DNA of 64,000 nt from Planctomycetota bacterium (GTDB lineage Bacteria > Planctomycetota > UBA1135 > UBA2386). A program made the translations under genes and the position numbers. Positions 8,849-19,132 of the stretch are shown in pieces. The DNA lies in the NCBI GenBank assembly GCA_016716265.1, contig JADJWQ010000006.1:3003501-3067500 (forward strand). The letters are read 5' to 3'. The notes beneath the pieces are model-generated. The model was given only the letters and a program-made list of their open reading frames with translations, searched no databases and was not told where the DNA came from. Numbering within the stretch: position 1 is the first letter of the stretch; each line of letters begins with the position of its first letter.

Positions 8849-9909
8849 CGCCCACCCTCCACGCCGCTGGTGTCCGGCGGCTCGATCCGCGCCGGCTCGA
8901 CGCGCGTGCCCGCGGGATGCGGCGTTCGGTGCACGTGCACGACACCGCCGACCACGCGGACGGCGAACGTCGGCAGCTTCTCGGTGAACGGCGCCGGCGC
9001 CGCACCGCTCGCCGGATCGTACTGGTAGCCGTGCCACGGACAGGTGATGCAGCCGTCGACGATGCGCCCTTCGCCGAGCGGACCGTTCTGGTGCTGGCAC
9101 GCGTTCGACACCGCCGACACGAGGCCGCCGTAGCGGAACACCGCGACGCGCTCGCCTCCCACCAGCGCGATCTTCGCGCGACCGTCCGGGATGTCGGCGA
9201 CGTCGCACACGCGCACGAAGCCGTCGCCCGCGTCGGCAGGGACCACCGCGTCGCGCCGCACCTCGCGCGCGCCGGCGAACCCATGCAATGCGGTGACGGT
9301 CGCGAAACCGACGGCCAGCGCAGCCACGTTCCCCGGGTGCAGCTCGCTCTGCAGGACGCCGAACGAGACGTGCACGAGGAGCAGCGCGTAGGCGACGTAG
9401 ACGCTCATGTGCAGCGCCTTCCACACCGGCGCCGTCAGATTGCGCAACCAGAAGTCGTGGCTGGTCGCCGCCATGACGAACAGGATCAGCAATGCGGCGA
9501 AGCCGAACGCCTGGAACGGGAAGCTGCCGCGCGTCGCACCGGCATCGGTCACGAGGATCGACACGAACACGTTGACGTCCGAGCCGAAGTGGTAGGTCAG
9601 CGTCGCCAATGCGCCATGCAGCAGCGCGACCAGGAACGTCGCGACGCCGAGGTGGCGCCGGTTGTACAGCAGCGGAAGGAAGCGCGGACTGAGTCGCGCG
9701 AGTGGCCCGATACACAGGATCACGTGCAGCAGCACGATCGCGGCGGTGCCGGTCCCGCGCAGCAGCATGATCTCCTCGGTCGCCGATGGCTCGACGGCGA
9801 AGCTGACCGCCATGAACACGGTCAGGTAGCCGACGATCGCCGCCGCCAGCACGGCGTCGTAGCGTCGCTTGAAACCGTTCCAGCCGACCGCGCGATACGA
9901 GTGGCTCAT
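8845..9909 (-). CDS. Ferric-reductase-like transmembrane protein fused to a Rieske [2Fe-2S] domain
   Basis: 354 residues. Six hydrophobic segments (about 19-39, 54-73, 88-108, 131-152, 163-185 and 193-210) form a ferric-reductase/YedZ-like heme-binding bundle, with His residues in helices 2, 3 and 5 (LLHVILC, LLHGALA, LVHVSFG) as likely heme b ligands. The C-terminal 120 residues are a Rieske domain with CQH near residue 270 and CPWHG near 290, the C-x-H ... C-x-x-H ligand set. It should move electrons through the membrane from or to a quinol or outside substrate. Two tiny membrane proteins lie upstream and a Cys-motif protein lies downstream in the same orientation. The fusion differs from usual YedZ/MsrQ, which lacks a Rieske centre. 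Confidence 0.85.
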   Translation of the reverse strand: MSHSYRAVGWNGFKRRYDAVLAAAIVGYLTVFMAVSFAVEPSATEEIMLLRGTGTAAIVLLHVILCIGPLARLSPRFLPLLYNRRHLGVATFLVALLHGALATLTYHFGSDVNVFVSILVTDAGATRGSFPFQAFGFAALLILFVMAATSHDFWLRNLTAPVWKALHMSVYVAYALLLVHVSFGVLQSELHPGNVAALAVGFATVTALHGFAGAREVRRDAVVPADAGDGFVRVCDVADIPDGRAKIALVGGERVAVFRYGGLVSAVSNACQHQNGPLGEGRIVDGCITCPWHGYQYDPASGAAPAPFTEKLPTFAVRVVGGVVHVHRTPHPAGTRVEPARIEPPDTSGVEGGR

Positions 9910-9929
9910 CGAGTCCCTCAGCGGTGATC

Positions 9930-10073
9930 TCAGCGGTGATCCCAGCGGGGGCTCGCCGGCGCGACCGTCGGCGGCGCGGTGCGCGTGACGAGCGCGTAGC
10001 CGCAGATCAGCGGAACCACGACGGCGATCGCGATCCAGACGCGCAGGTGCAGCGCACGATGGGAGCGGAGCAT
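9930..10073 (-). CDS. 47-residue single-pass membrane protein
   Basis: A small frame, ATG at 10073, with GAGGG about ten bases upstream. The protein has a basic N-terminus (MLRSHRALHLRVW), one hydrophobic helix at about 13-29 and a Pro-rich tail ending in WDHR. It sits between the Rieske gene (20 bases downstream) and another small membrane protein (38 bases upstream), all on one strand, which is the main support. A 10-base direct repeat (cagcggtgat at 9919-9928 and 9931-9940) covers its stop codon and the ribosome site of the next gene. It is possibly a small subunit of the redox complex. Confidence 0.6.
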   Translation of the reverse strand: MLRSHRALHLRVWIAIAVVVPLICGYALVTRTAPPTVAPASPRWDHR

Positions 10074-10111
10074 GTGGGGGCCCTCGGGGCAGGAACGGTT
10101 CGGAGCAGCCG

Positions 10112-10348
10112 TCAGCGGCTCGCGCGCCGGTGCGCGTTCGACTCGATCACGTCCACGGGCCGCAGCCAGCGGCGCAGCAGCAGCGGCCAGAACACCGCGA
10201 CGCCGGCCACGATGGCGAGCCGGAAGCCGACCGTCGCGGCGCGCGCAGCAGGATCGATGCGCGCAGCGCCAGCGATCACGAACGGCACCGCGAACGCGAG
10301 TCCGAGCGCGAGGTAGACAGCGACGGCGAGCAGCAGGGTCTCGAGCAT
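10112..10348 (-). CDS. Small two-helix membrane protein
   Basis: 78 residues with two strongly hydrophobic stretches (about 2-26 and 42-60) separated by a short polar loop, and a basic C-terminus. Position at the head of the Rieske/ferric-reductase cassette, 45 bases after the sigma-factor fusion gene on the same strand, suggests co-transcription. No family recognised. It could be a structural subunit of the membrane redox complex. Confidence 0.65.
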   Translation of the reverse strand: MLETLLLAVAVYLALGLAFAVPFVIAGAARIDPAARAATVGFRLAIVAGVAVFWPLLLRRWLRPVDVIESNAHRRASR

Positions 10349-10393
10349 GGCGACGCGGAACCTACGACGGCGGCGTCCGCCGGTGCCATGGTT

Positions 10394-13300
10394 CTACCCA
10401 CGCCGCGGCACGAAGCCGCGGTGCGCACCCCGCCCGACGACGATCTCGCGGCACTCGATCACGGTCCGCGTGACCTCCGGCGCCACCACGACGACCGCGC
10501 CGTCCGGTTGGCGGAAGCGCCGCGCGACGTGCACGAGCACGCGGTAGCGCCCCGGCAGGAGCCCACCGACCGTGAACTGCAGGCCGAGGTCGGCGGTGCC
10601 GCGGCGCGCGAGCTCCGGCCCGTCGTCGTGACTCACGCGCACGAGCTCGACACGCGTGCCCGGCGCGAGCTCGGGCTCGCCGAGCACCGCACCGTCGAGC
10701 TGGCCCGCGACGTCGAGCAGCGGCCGCAGCTCGAGCGCGATACCGGTCGCGACCTCGGCGCCGACGCGCAACCGCTGGTCGAGCCAGCCGCGGTCCGGGT
10801 GCAGCACGCGCAATCGCAGGTCGCCGGCCGGCACCGCGTCGAGCGCCGCGAACCCGCGCGCGTCGGCCGTCGCGACGAGCCGCGTGCGACCGCCGCACGC
10901 CGCATCGACGTCGCCCGAGAGCTCGACCCACGCACCGGCGGCGCGCTCGCGGTCACCGGCACCGAGCACCGACGCGCTGAACGGCGCGGTCGCGAGCGCG
11001 ATCTCGAGCGGCTCGTCGGCCTGCTCCGCTGCGAACCGGCCGCGCCACCAGGGCGACCCGCCGGGCGGCGCACCTCGCGCACACAGCTCGAGCGTGAACT
11101 CGCCGTCGACCTCCCCCTCGCCGCGGAAGCTGCCGTCGGGGCCGAGCGCGAGCGCGACGGGTGGCCGTCCGGCGAGCGTCAGCCACAGCGCGCGGCCAGC
11201 GGCCGGCGCGGCACCGTCGAGCAGCAGCCGGCCGCGCACCGCGCGCTCGGCGACCGGCAGCGGCGCAGGCTCGACCGCTGGAAGCGGCTCGAGCAGCACC
11301 TGCGCGCGACCGCCGGCGCGCACCTCGACGACGACGGGCGCCGGATCGAGCTCGGCCGGAAACAGGAGCCGTGCGAGCGCCGCGGGTCCGAAGCTCGCCT
11401 TGTCGTCGAGCACGACGGCGTGCACGAGCCAGGTGCCGGGCTCGACGACCGGCATCGCGAACGAGCGGTCGGAAAGGACCGGTGCGACGACCGGTGGCTC
11501 GACGCGCGCCGATTGCGCGAGGTCGAGCGGTCGGCGCGCCACCGCCAACCACCTGCAAGGGTCCATCCCCTCGCGGTGCAGCAGCAGCCGACCGTCGATC
11601 GCGGCCGGCCCGCGGTGCACGATCTGCTGCGTCTCGGCGCTGTCGCGCACCTCGGCCGAGTTCCCGCCGAGCGCATCGGTCAGCGCGTCGATGCGCAGCG
11701 GCTCGAAGCGCGCGCGCGGCACGAGCACGCGACCCTCGGCGTCCGGCCGTCCCGGGTCGACCGGCAGCACCGCGGCGAACGGCTCGCTGCGGGACGGCAC
11801 GACCGCCACCAGCGCACCCTCGAGCGCGCGGAAGCCGACGTCGAGCAGGTCGACCGCGAGCTCGTCGCGCGGCGCCAGCTCGACGGTCCGCCGCTGCAGC
11901 GCACCACCGACGACGTCGACGCCGACGGCGCGCGTCGCGCGTGCCGGCGCCGTCACGAACGCGAGGTAGGGCCCGCCCGGGAGCTGGTCGACGGTGACGA
12001 CACCGACGTCGTCCGTCGCGCCGTCATCCGCGCGGTGCAATGCGATCGGCTCGATCGCGCCGAGCTGCCAGGCGAGCGCGAGCGCGCGCGGCTCGAGAGC
12101 GCCGGGCACGAGCTGGCAGACCGGCTCGGCGACGCTCGCGCCGACCGGGTCGACGGTGCGCAGCTGCAGTGCGCCGGGCGCCGGCAGCCGCAATGCGCGA
12201 CCGGGCTCCGGCGGAAGCACGGCGACGTGCCACGGCGCGCCGGCACCGGTGCGAACCGCGACGGTCAGCGACACGTCGTCGCGCGCCGCGACGTGGACGA
12301 AGCCGTCCGGGTCGGTCCGCCCCGCCGGCCGCAGCCGCGCGGCGCCGCGCTCGTCCGGCCGCGCGCCGACCATCAGCTCGGCGTCGGCGACCGGTCGCCC
12401 GCGCACGTCGACGACCGCGACCTCGACCCGCGGCAGCGGCTCGAGCACGACGTCGTCGTTGCGGATCGCCGGGTCGGCGGCCTGCATCACGGCCGTCACC
12501 GGCAGGAAGCCATCGGCCTCGACGGCGAGCTCCACCTCCGCCGCGCCGACGGTCGGCCACCCGAAGGTGCCGTCGGGGGCGGTGACGACCGGCGGGCGGC
12601 GCAGGGCGCCGGCCAGCTCGCGCAGCCAGGGCGGCAGGTCGAGCACCGTCGCTCCGGCCCCGCAGCCGACCGCGACGCGGTCGCCGTCGCCGAGCTGCGG
12701 CTCGAGCGCCGCATCGACCAGCGGCGCGAGGTCGCCGAGCGCGGCGCTCGTATCCAGACCCTCGCGGTCGAGCGGCACCGCGAGCCGCGCACCGCGGATC
12801 GGCCGGCCGCGCGGGTCGACGACGCGCCCGAGGGCGAGCTTCTCGCGGCGCAGCTCGATCTCGCCGAGCTCGATGCGCTGCCCGGGCTCCGGCCGCTGTC
12901 GGATCAACCGCACGATCGGAACCGTCTGCGGCGCGCCCACCGGCGGCGCCGCGCGCATCACGAGCAGCCCGCGCGGGTGCAGCCCCTCGATCAGGAAGCG
13001 CCCGCCGGTGTCGGTCGACGCCTCGCCGACCCGCGTCGACAGGCCGTCGAGCCGCGCCGGCAGCGCCGCCGCCGGCGTCGCCAGCAGCGCACCGTCGAGC
13101 GCGAACAGCTCCACGTGTACGCCGGCGACGTCGAAGCCACGGTCGTCGACGAAGGTGCCGGTCAGCGAGGCGAGGAACGGATTGGCGACGGGTGCCGCCG
13201 GCTCGGCGACGTCGGCCGGGCCGGGCGCTTCGCTGGCGATCGTGCGCCGCATCGGCACCGGCTCCTCGACGGAGCGCCGCACCGGGGTGCGCTCGGGCGG

Positions 13301-14089
13301 CGGCACCGGCGTCGGATCGGGCCACAGTGCGACGCTGGTCGCGACGACCGCCGCCCCGACGGCACCGAGCAGCCACGCGCGACGCGCGGTCGTCGCCACC
13401 GGGGCGAGCGGTGCGGGTGCCGGAGCGGGCGACGCGGGGCGCGGTGCCGGCGCGAGCGGTGCGAGGTCCGCGGCCCGCGCGAGCACCGCGTCGCGGACCT
13501 CGGCCAGCGCGCGGCCGGGCACCAACACGCCGACCGTCGCGAGGACCACCGCGAGACCGGCCGGCAGCCGCCGGCGCAGCAGGTCGCCACCGCGGCGCAG
13601 ACGGGTGCGGACCGTCTCCCGCGGGATCCGCAGCGCGTGCGCGATCTCGGTCGGCGTCAAGCCGTGCACGAGTCGCAGCGTCAGCACCTGCGCGTAGTCG
13701 TCCGGCAGCGCCCCGAGCGCCTCGACCAGCGTGTCGCGCAGCTCGGCCGCCGCCGCCTCGTCGGCCGGGTCGACACCCGCCGCCTCGAGCGGGTCGAAGC
13801 GCGCCGGGTCGAGCCGCTCCGGATCCGGCCGCCGCCCCTCGCGCCGCCGCAGCTTCTTCGCCTCGAGCACCAGGATGCCGGACAGCCACGGCAGGATCGG
13901 TCGCTGTCCGTCGTGCCGGTCGGCGATCTCGATCGCGCGGAGGAACGTCGCCTGCACGAGGTCCTCGGCGCGCTCGCCGGCCACGTGCGCCGCGAGCAGC
14001 AGCAGGCGCGGCGCCAGCCGGTCGAACACGCGGGCGAGGTCCTCCGGGGCGCCGGTCGCGGCGCCACGCGCGGAAGGCCTGGTCGGCAT
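10394..14089 (-). CDS. ECF sigma factor fused through a membrane segment to a giant extracytoplasmic beta-domain region
   Basis: 1231 residues. Residues 15-175 are an ECF sigma factor: sigma-2 with AEDLVQATFLRAIEIADRH and a Trp in ILPWLSGIL, and sigma-4 with LPDDYAQVLTLRLVHGLTPTEIA and a helix-turn-helix ending RETVRTRLRRG. A hydrophobic stretch follows at 178-197 and a clear transmembrane helix at about 238-257 after a Pro/Ala linker. The remaining 950 residues are a series of beta-rich domains with the G-x-V-D-x-R-G-x-P-V pattern of carboxypeptidase regulatory-like (transthyretin-type) repeats, e.g. GRVVDPRGRPIRGARL and VAVVDVRGRPVADAEL. The topology implies a cytoplasmic sigma factor tethered to an outside sensor. 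The start is uncertain: an ATG at 14114 in another frame (MTVTHLPDDADQAF) also reads plausibly. Confidence 0.85.
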   Translation of the reverse strand: MPTRPSARGAATGAPEDLARVFDRLAPRLLLLAAHVAGERAEDLVQATFLRAIEIADRHDGQRPILPWLSGILVLEAKKLRRREGRRPDPERLDPARFDPLEAAGVDPADEAAAAELRDTLVEALGALPDDYAQVLTLRLVHGLTPTEIAHALRIPRETVRTRLRRGGDLLRRRLPAGLAVVLATVGVLVPGRALAEVRDAVLARAADLAPLAPAPRPASPAPAPAPLAPVATTARRAWLLGAVGAAVVATSVALWPDPTPVPPPERTPVRRSVEEPVPMRRTIASEAPGPADVAEPAAPVANPFLASLTGTFVDDRGFDVAGVHVELFALDGALLATPAAALPARLDGLSTRVGEASTDTGGRFLIEGLHPRGLLVMRAAPPVGAPQTVPIVRLIRQRPEPGQRIELGEIELRREKLALGRVVDPRGRPIRGARLAVPLDREGLDTSAALGDLAPLVDAALEPQLGDGDRVAVGCGAGATVLDLPPWLRELAGALRRPPVVTAPDGTFGWPTVGAAEVELAVEADGFLPVTAVMQAADPAIRNDDVVLEPLPRVEVAVVDVRGRPVADAELMVGARPDERGAARLRPAGRTDPDGFVHVAARDDVSLTVAVRTGAGAPWHVAVLPPEPGRALRLPAPGALQLRTVDPVGASVAEPVCQLVPGALEPRALALAWQLGAIEPIALHRADDGATDDVGVVTVDQLPGGPYLAFVTAPARATRAVGVDVVGGALQRRTVELAPRDELAVDLLDVGFRALEGALVAVVPSRSEPFAAVLPVDPGRPDAEGRVLVPRARFEPLRIDALTDALGGNSAEVRDSAETQQIVHRGPAAIDGRLLLHREGMDPCRWLAVARRPLDLAQSARVEPPVVAPVLSDRSFAMPVVEPGTWLVHAVVLDDKASFGPAALARLLFPAELDPAPVVVEVRAGGRAQVLLEPLPAVEPAPLPVAERAVRGRLLLDGAAPAAGRALWLTLAGRPPVALALGPDGSFRGEGEVDGEFTLELCARGAPPGGSPWWRGRFAAEQADEPLEIALATAPFSASVLGAGDRERAAGAWVELSGDVDAACGGRTRLVATADARGFAALDAVPAGDLRLRVLHPDRGWLDQRLRVGAEVATGIALELRPLLDVAGQLDGAVLGEPELAPGTRVELVRVSHDDGPELARRGTADLGLQFTVGGLLPGRYRVLVHVARRFRQPDGAVVVVAPEVTRTVIECREIVVGRGAHRGFVPRRG

Positions 14090-14200
14090 CGTCGGGGAGG
14101 TGCGTGACGGTCATCGGCCCCTGTCCCCCCGGCGCGGCCGGAGGGGGTTCACGATTCTCGCCGGACCCGGCGCCGGCCGACACGCCCCCGTCCGGCGCGC

Positions 14201-17200
14201 TCAGCTCGGGCGCTCCGCGGCGAAGCGCTCCGCGACCATCCGCTCGATCTCCAGCTGGAACTCGGCGGCGTTCTCGCAGAACGCCTGCGGTGCATTGCCG
14301 ACCAGCGTGATCACCTCGCCGAGCGCCTCGGCGAGCAGCTCGCGAACGACGTCGTTCGTCAGCGTCTCGAGGATGTTCAGGCCGGTCGGGATGCTCCTGA
14401 CGACGGCCCAGACGAGCCGACCGTAGAACAGCAGCTGGCGGATCCCTTTGAAGCCGACGCCGATGCCGACGCCGATCTCCTTGCGGAGCGGGATGCGCAC
14501 CTCCAGCTCGTGACGGACCACGCGCTTGCCTTCGCGGTGCGTGCACTTTCGAGGCGACCGACGAGATCGGCCTGGATCACCATGTACTCGCCCGCGAGTC
14601 CGACACCGCCGGCCACGAGCTGCGGCGGGATCGACTCGCCGGTCGGCGTCGCGCGCAAGCTCGTGAGGTCGGGATACACGAGCCACCGAGCGGTGGTCGC
14701 CGGCTTGTCCGGCTCGGCAATGCCGCTCATGGCGAGCCGCAGCACCTTGCGCGTGAACTCGCGCGCCCGCGGATCGTCGTACGCACCCTGGTGCTCGAAT
14801 CCCCGGATCTCGATCTGTCGCAGCTCGGCGCTGGGATCGGCGAGCTCGTGCCCCGCATGTCCGGCGAACAGCGCCGCGCCGCTGTGCGCGGGGACGGTCC
14901 CGTCGCCCTCCGCGCGCCGCTGCGGCACGTCCTGGACGTACGGCGGCTGGACGTGGACGACGAGCGTCAATGCGACATCGGTGTCGACGCCGGTGCCGTA
15001 GAACGCCCAGGTCCGGCCCTCGAGCCGGTAGAGACCCAGCCACTCGTGGAACGCCCGACTCGTCGCGAGCCGGGCTTCGAGCTCCGCCCGCAGACGCACG
15101 GGATCGACCTCGGCGACGCCGGGCTTGTGCACGAACCCGAGCTCGGCCGAGGCGTAGGTGCTCCAGATCGCGCCACCCGGGATCGGCGTGCCGGCGGACG
15201 CCGGGAACTCCGCGATCGGCACGACGCGCAGCCAGCCGGAGCCATCCTGCAGCTGCGCGTGCTGGGTCGGCAACAGCTCGAACCCGCCCTGCACGCCGGC
15301 GGTGATGGTGACGTACTTGAAGCGGTCGTCGCCGATGATGTTCGCGAGCAACGTATCGGTCGCGAACCCGAACAGGCCCGGCGTATCGCGCGTGAAGCCG
15401 GTCCACATCCGCCGGAACGCGACCGGCGCGCCGGTGACCGGCTGCGCACCGTGCACGACCGCCACGACCGCATCCGCGAGCGATATCGGCTGCACCTCCG
15501 CCGCGGCGGTCAGCTCCCGTACCTGGATCGTCGCGTTCTCGCGGAGCGCCGCGCGCGTGACGATCCCGCCCATCGAGTGAGTGATCAGGTGGACGCGCGA
15601 GGCCTGCTCCGCGTCGAGGATGCGCTCGATGTGTCGGGTCAGGTAGGCAGCCGATTCGCGATTGGAACGACGGAAGTCATAGCCGACTGCGTGGACCGGG
15701 CAGTCGAAGGGATCCACTGCGTGACGCATCGCGTGCAGATGACGCAGGAAATCGCGGTAGCCGAAGAACACCCCGGCGAGCCCGCGTCGCGCTTCGTCGT
15801 CGTCCACGAACCGCGCCGCCTCGAGCACGGTCGACGGATTGGAGTGGTGCAGCACGGTCGCGGTGGTCGACACGTCGAGAGGCGCCCACTTCAGCAGCAG
15901 GTCGGGGATCGGTCCCCAGTCCATGAACCGCCAGTTGGGATGGACCGACGGCGGTGACTGGATCCTGACGATCGACCCCATCATCCCGGGCACGAACACG
16001 ACCGGCACCGTGTGCCGCTCGATGGCGATCTCGTGCTGGAGCCGCGCGTACACGGGGATCTTCTCGACCTCGCCGGTCGCGACTCCGGCATCGACGAGCT
16101 CCAGCCGCAGCACGTCCGTACCGCTCCGCTCGGGCGGCAGGTAGAGGAAGCGGGCGCGCCCCTTGGAGTCGAAGCGGACGACCTGGACCGGGAACTTGCG
16201 ATTGCGCACACCGGCGCCCCGCCCGGGCGTCACCGGCTCGCGGAGACCGGCCCGCCCGGACTTCCGACTGCTCGGAATGCGGATCGACTCTCCGCGCAGC
16301 CGCTCCAGGAAACGGCGCGGGAAGATCCAGCCGCGCGGCGCCGACTTCGACACGCGCAGCTCGGCGGCACCCGGTGCGACCGGCACCTTGCCGAGCACGC
16401 GCACGCGCACCGCGAAGTCGCTGCCGACCGGCCGTCCGTTCAGCTTGGCCTCCAGCTCGAGCTCGATCGGCTCGACATAGCGATGGACCTGCTGGTCAGC
16501 CGGCAGCGTGTCCTTCGTGAGCACGCTCGCCTTGCAGCGCGCCGGTGCGTCGACGATCCACGCGAGCGTGAACTCGGCAGCGGCGACCAGCGATCGCGAC
16601 TCGCCCGTCGCGACCACCGCGTCCTTGGCACGCGCGAGGTCGACGACGTCGTAGCGGATCGAGTCCGCCCCGAGCAGGGTCGGCGGCAGGTAGCGCACGA
16701 GAATGCTGTGGCCCTGGCCCTTGGCCGGATCGACACCGTGCCGGTCGATCTCGGTCGCCGGCACCTGCAGCACGGGCGCTCCGTCGTCCGCTACGCCGCG
16801 CGGGCGCTCGGCCTCGCGGAGCTGGTCGAGCCGCGTGCCCGGGACCTGCGTGCCGGGATCGAAGTCCGCCCGGATGTCGATCGGCCGGCGCGCGAGCGCA
16901 TTCTCGACCGCCGAGCCGGGCGGGAACAGCCAACCGCGGAGAGCCTTCCCCTCGCCGTCGCGCAGCGAGTCGACGAAGAACCGCACGCCGAAGCGCGGCG
17001 GCAGCGGCCGGTAGCGCTCCCAGATCTTCTGCTCCAGGCGCACGTACAGCGGCTGTGACGCGACCGCGCGGGCCCGACCACCCTTGTCGCGGAACCCCCA
17101 TTGGGTGACCGGCAGCTGCTTCTCGTCGCTGTGCAGCCAGTAGGAGTGCACGTCGACCATGCCGAGATCCCACAGTGCGATGTTGTTCCGCTCGCTGGTC

Positions 17201-18210
17201 TCCTCGACGCGGTCGTCGATGTCGACCACGGTCGCCAGGTGCGTCGGCTCCACGCCGCTGCGGACGAGTTCGTCGTACGCGTCGAACAGCTGCTGGAACG
17301 ACACCTGCCAGCGCGCGCCGTCGCGATGGTCCTCGCGGGCGTTGGCAGCCGTGCGGATCGTGTTCTCGCGGAGCGGGGCGCCGACGAGGTCGAGCGGCCC
17401 GTCACCCTTGCAGGCGTAGTAGAGGCCGCACTTCACGTCGGAGCCGTACGCCTCCCGTGCTCCCACCGCATAGCCGAAGCCGACCCATTGACCGGCACGA
17501 TCGACGTACGGCTGCAATGCGACAAGATCGGGCCGCCGCTTGCGGATCCGCAGGTGGATCACGTCGCCCGGGTCCCAGGTCTCCCACACCACGGCGCCGC
17601 AGATGCGCGCCCAACCGCCCGGCGACCGGAAGCTGCCGACGGCCATGTTCGCCCGGCCCGGCTGCACGCGACCACTGGCGATCCGGCCGTCCGCGGTCTC
17701 GACGCGATACCAACCTTCGGTCGGTTGACCACCGGGGTCCGGCGCGAGCTCGGCCTCGAACTCCACGCGCTCGCCGCGGCGCGTCCAGATCGTCGCACAT
17801 GCGCCGCTCCCCTTGCCGGTCGTCTCGCTCACCTCGTCGACCTCCGGGCGCTCGCCGGCCGGCGTGCCGCCGATCTGGCACGGCACGCAGGGCACCGACG
17901 AGCGCACGGCGGCGAGCCGGGCCACCGCCTTGCGCTTCGCCACCGTCGCGCGGCGCCGCGCGCCCCGACGGCGACGCCCCGCACCCGCCGGGCGCGACGC
18001 GCGCTCTGCGCGCTGGCCGTCGCGCGGCGGCGGCTCGTCGTCGGGCCCGCGCTCCCTGTGCTTCCGGCGCAGCCTCTCGATCTGCAGCGTCAGCTCGTCG
18101 ATCCGCTGGCGCAGCTCCGCGACGCGACGCCGCGGACCCCGGACTCGGACCAGCGCGAGCCGCTGGCGGGCGCGCGCCCGCTTCGTCATCAGCTTCTCGA
18201 GCCTACGCAT
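14201..18210 (-). CDS. Large LCAT/PGAP1-like alpha/beta-hydrolase lipase, candidate type VI effector (one frameshift)
   Basis: About 1335 residues if the frame break is repaired. Residues 1-120 are Arg-rich with a coiled coil (RVAELRQRIDELTLQIERL). Residues 120-700 hold beta-rich domains I do not recognise. A lipase domain follows: oxyanion region VVFVPGMMGS near residue 735, nucleophile Ser in HLITHSMGGIV near 877, GDGTVPAHSG near 1105 (Asp region) and a His in GFEHQGAY near 1139, the order seen in LCAT-like phospholipases and several type VI lipase effectors. The frame breaks between 14531 and 14556; the next frame then gives a hydrophobic tail (RVVRHELEVRIPL, then a glycine-rich helix). 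Its start overlaps the stop of the DUF4123 gene by eight bases, downstream of PAAR, so it is the likely cargo. Confidence 0.75.
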
Positions 18211-19132
18211 CGTCGCCCTCCACCGCGGCGTCGGGGTCGGCCGCCGACCGCTGCTCCGCCTGCTCCCACACCTCCTCGGGGAGCTTCAGGGCCCGCTCGA
18301 GGCGCTGATCGGGCGCGATCCGGCGATCGCGCAGCACGGCGCGGATCGCGGGGTGGTCGTCGAAGCGGGGCGAGATCTCGAACTGGATCGCGACGAAGCC
18401 GGCGAGGTCCTCGACCGACTCGAGACCGTGACCCCGCGCACGCTCGATGCCGCCGGCGACCAGTCGGCGCAGCAGGCCCGGCCCGGCCGACTCGACGAGC
18501 GCGGGGTCGCCGGCGACGACCGCGGTCAGCACCTGCTCGACGAGCAGCGCCGGCTCGACCGCCGCGAACGCGTCGACCTGGTGTGGCTGCAGGACCGGCA
18601 GCCGGCGATCGGATGCTCGCGCCGGCAGCGCGGGAGCGGCACACCGCCAGCCGCGCCAGCGACCGCCGGCCGGCACCGCGATCCAGTCAGCGAGGCCGAG
18701 GAAGCGCGCGCGCTCGTCGGCCCGGCTCGCCGCCATGAAGGTCCGCAGCACGCGCGGATCGAAGTAGCGGAACAGCGCGACCTCGCCCCCCGGCAGCTCG
18801 ACCGCCAGCCACCGAGCGAGCTGGGTGGCGACGTCGTCGAGCGGAGCGGCCGACCGCAGCAGCACACCGCAAGGTTCCGCCGCGAGCAGCGTGGCGACCG
18901 GCTCGAGGTCGCGGTCGTCGACCCTCACGAGCCGCGGGGCGGTGTAAGGGTCGGCGCTGTCCTCGTGCTCGCCGAGCAGCGGTCGCACGGTGCGACCGAA
19001 CGCGCGCCCGAGCCAGTCCTGCACGGCGGGGCGGCCGAGCTGGTCGAGCACCGCGACCAGCTCGCCCGCGCGGGCTGCGCGCACCAACTCGTCCGCGGGG
19101 AGGTCGGTCGCCGCGGCGCCGGCGCCGTTCAT
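18203..19132 (-). CDS. DUF4123 protein, probable type VI secretion effector adaptor
   Basis: 309 residues. The DUF4123 signature is the segment VALFRYFDPRVLRTFM around residue 120, with the preceding LVRVDDRD and following WIAVPAGGRWRGW in the usual order. DUF4123 proteins (Tap/TEC) are cytoplasmic chaperones that load a particular effector onto a VgrG or PAAR spike. Here it lies exactly between PAAR and the lipase, overlapping both (ATGA with PAAR at 19129-19132), which is the usual genetic order of an adaptor and its cargo. The C-terminal third is helical and acidic. No vgrG is seen nearby. Confidence 0.8.
   Translation of the reverse strand: MNGAGAAATDLPADELVRAARAGELVAVLDQLGRPAVQDWLGRAFGRTVRPLLGEHEDSADPYTAPRLVRVDDRDLEPVATLLAAEPCGVLLRSAAPLDDVATQLARWLAVELPGGEVALFRYFDPRVLRTFMAASRADERARFLGLADWIAVPAGGRWRGWRCAAPALPARASDRRLPVLQPHQVDAFAAVEPALLVEQVLTAVVAGDPALVESAGPGLLRRLVAGGIERARGHGLESVEDLAGFVAIQFEISPRFDDHPAIRAVLRDRRIAPDQRLERALKLPEEVWEQAEQRSAADPDAAVEGDDA

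Noticed and set aside
14090..14114. Alternative start MTVTHLPDDADQAF for the sigma fusion, in another frame
   Set aside because: It would need a frame change to reach the sigma-2 region; the ATG at 14089 gives an unbroken protein, so I kept that and noted the doubt.
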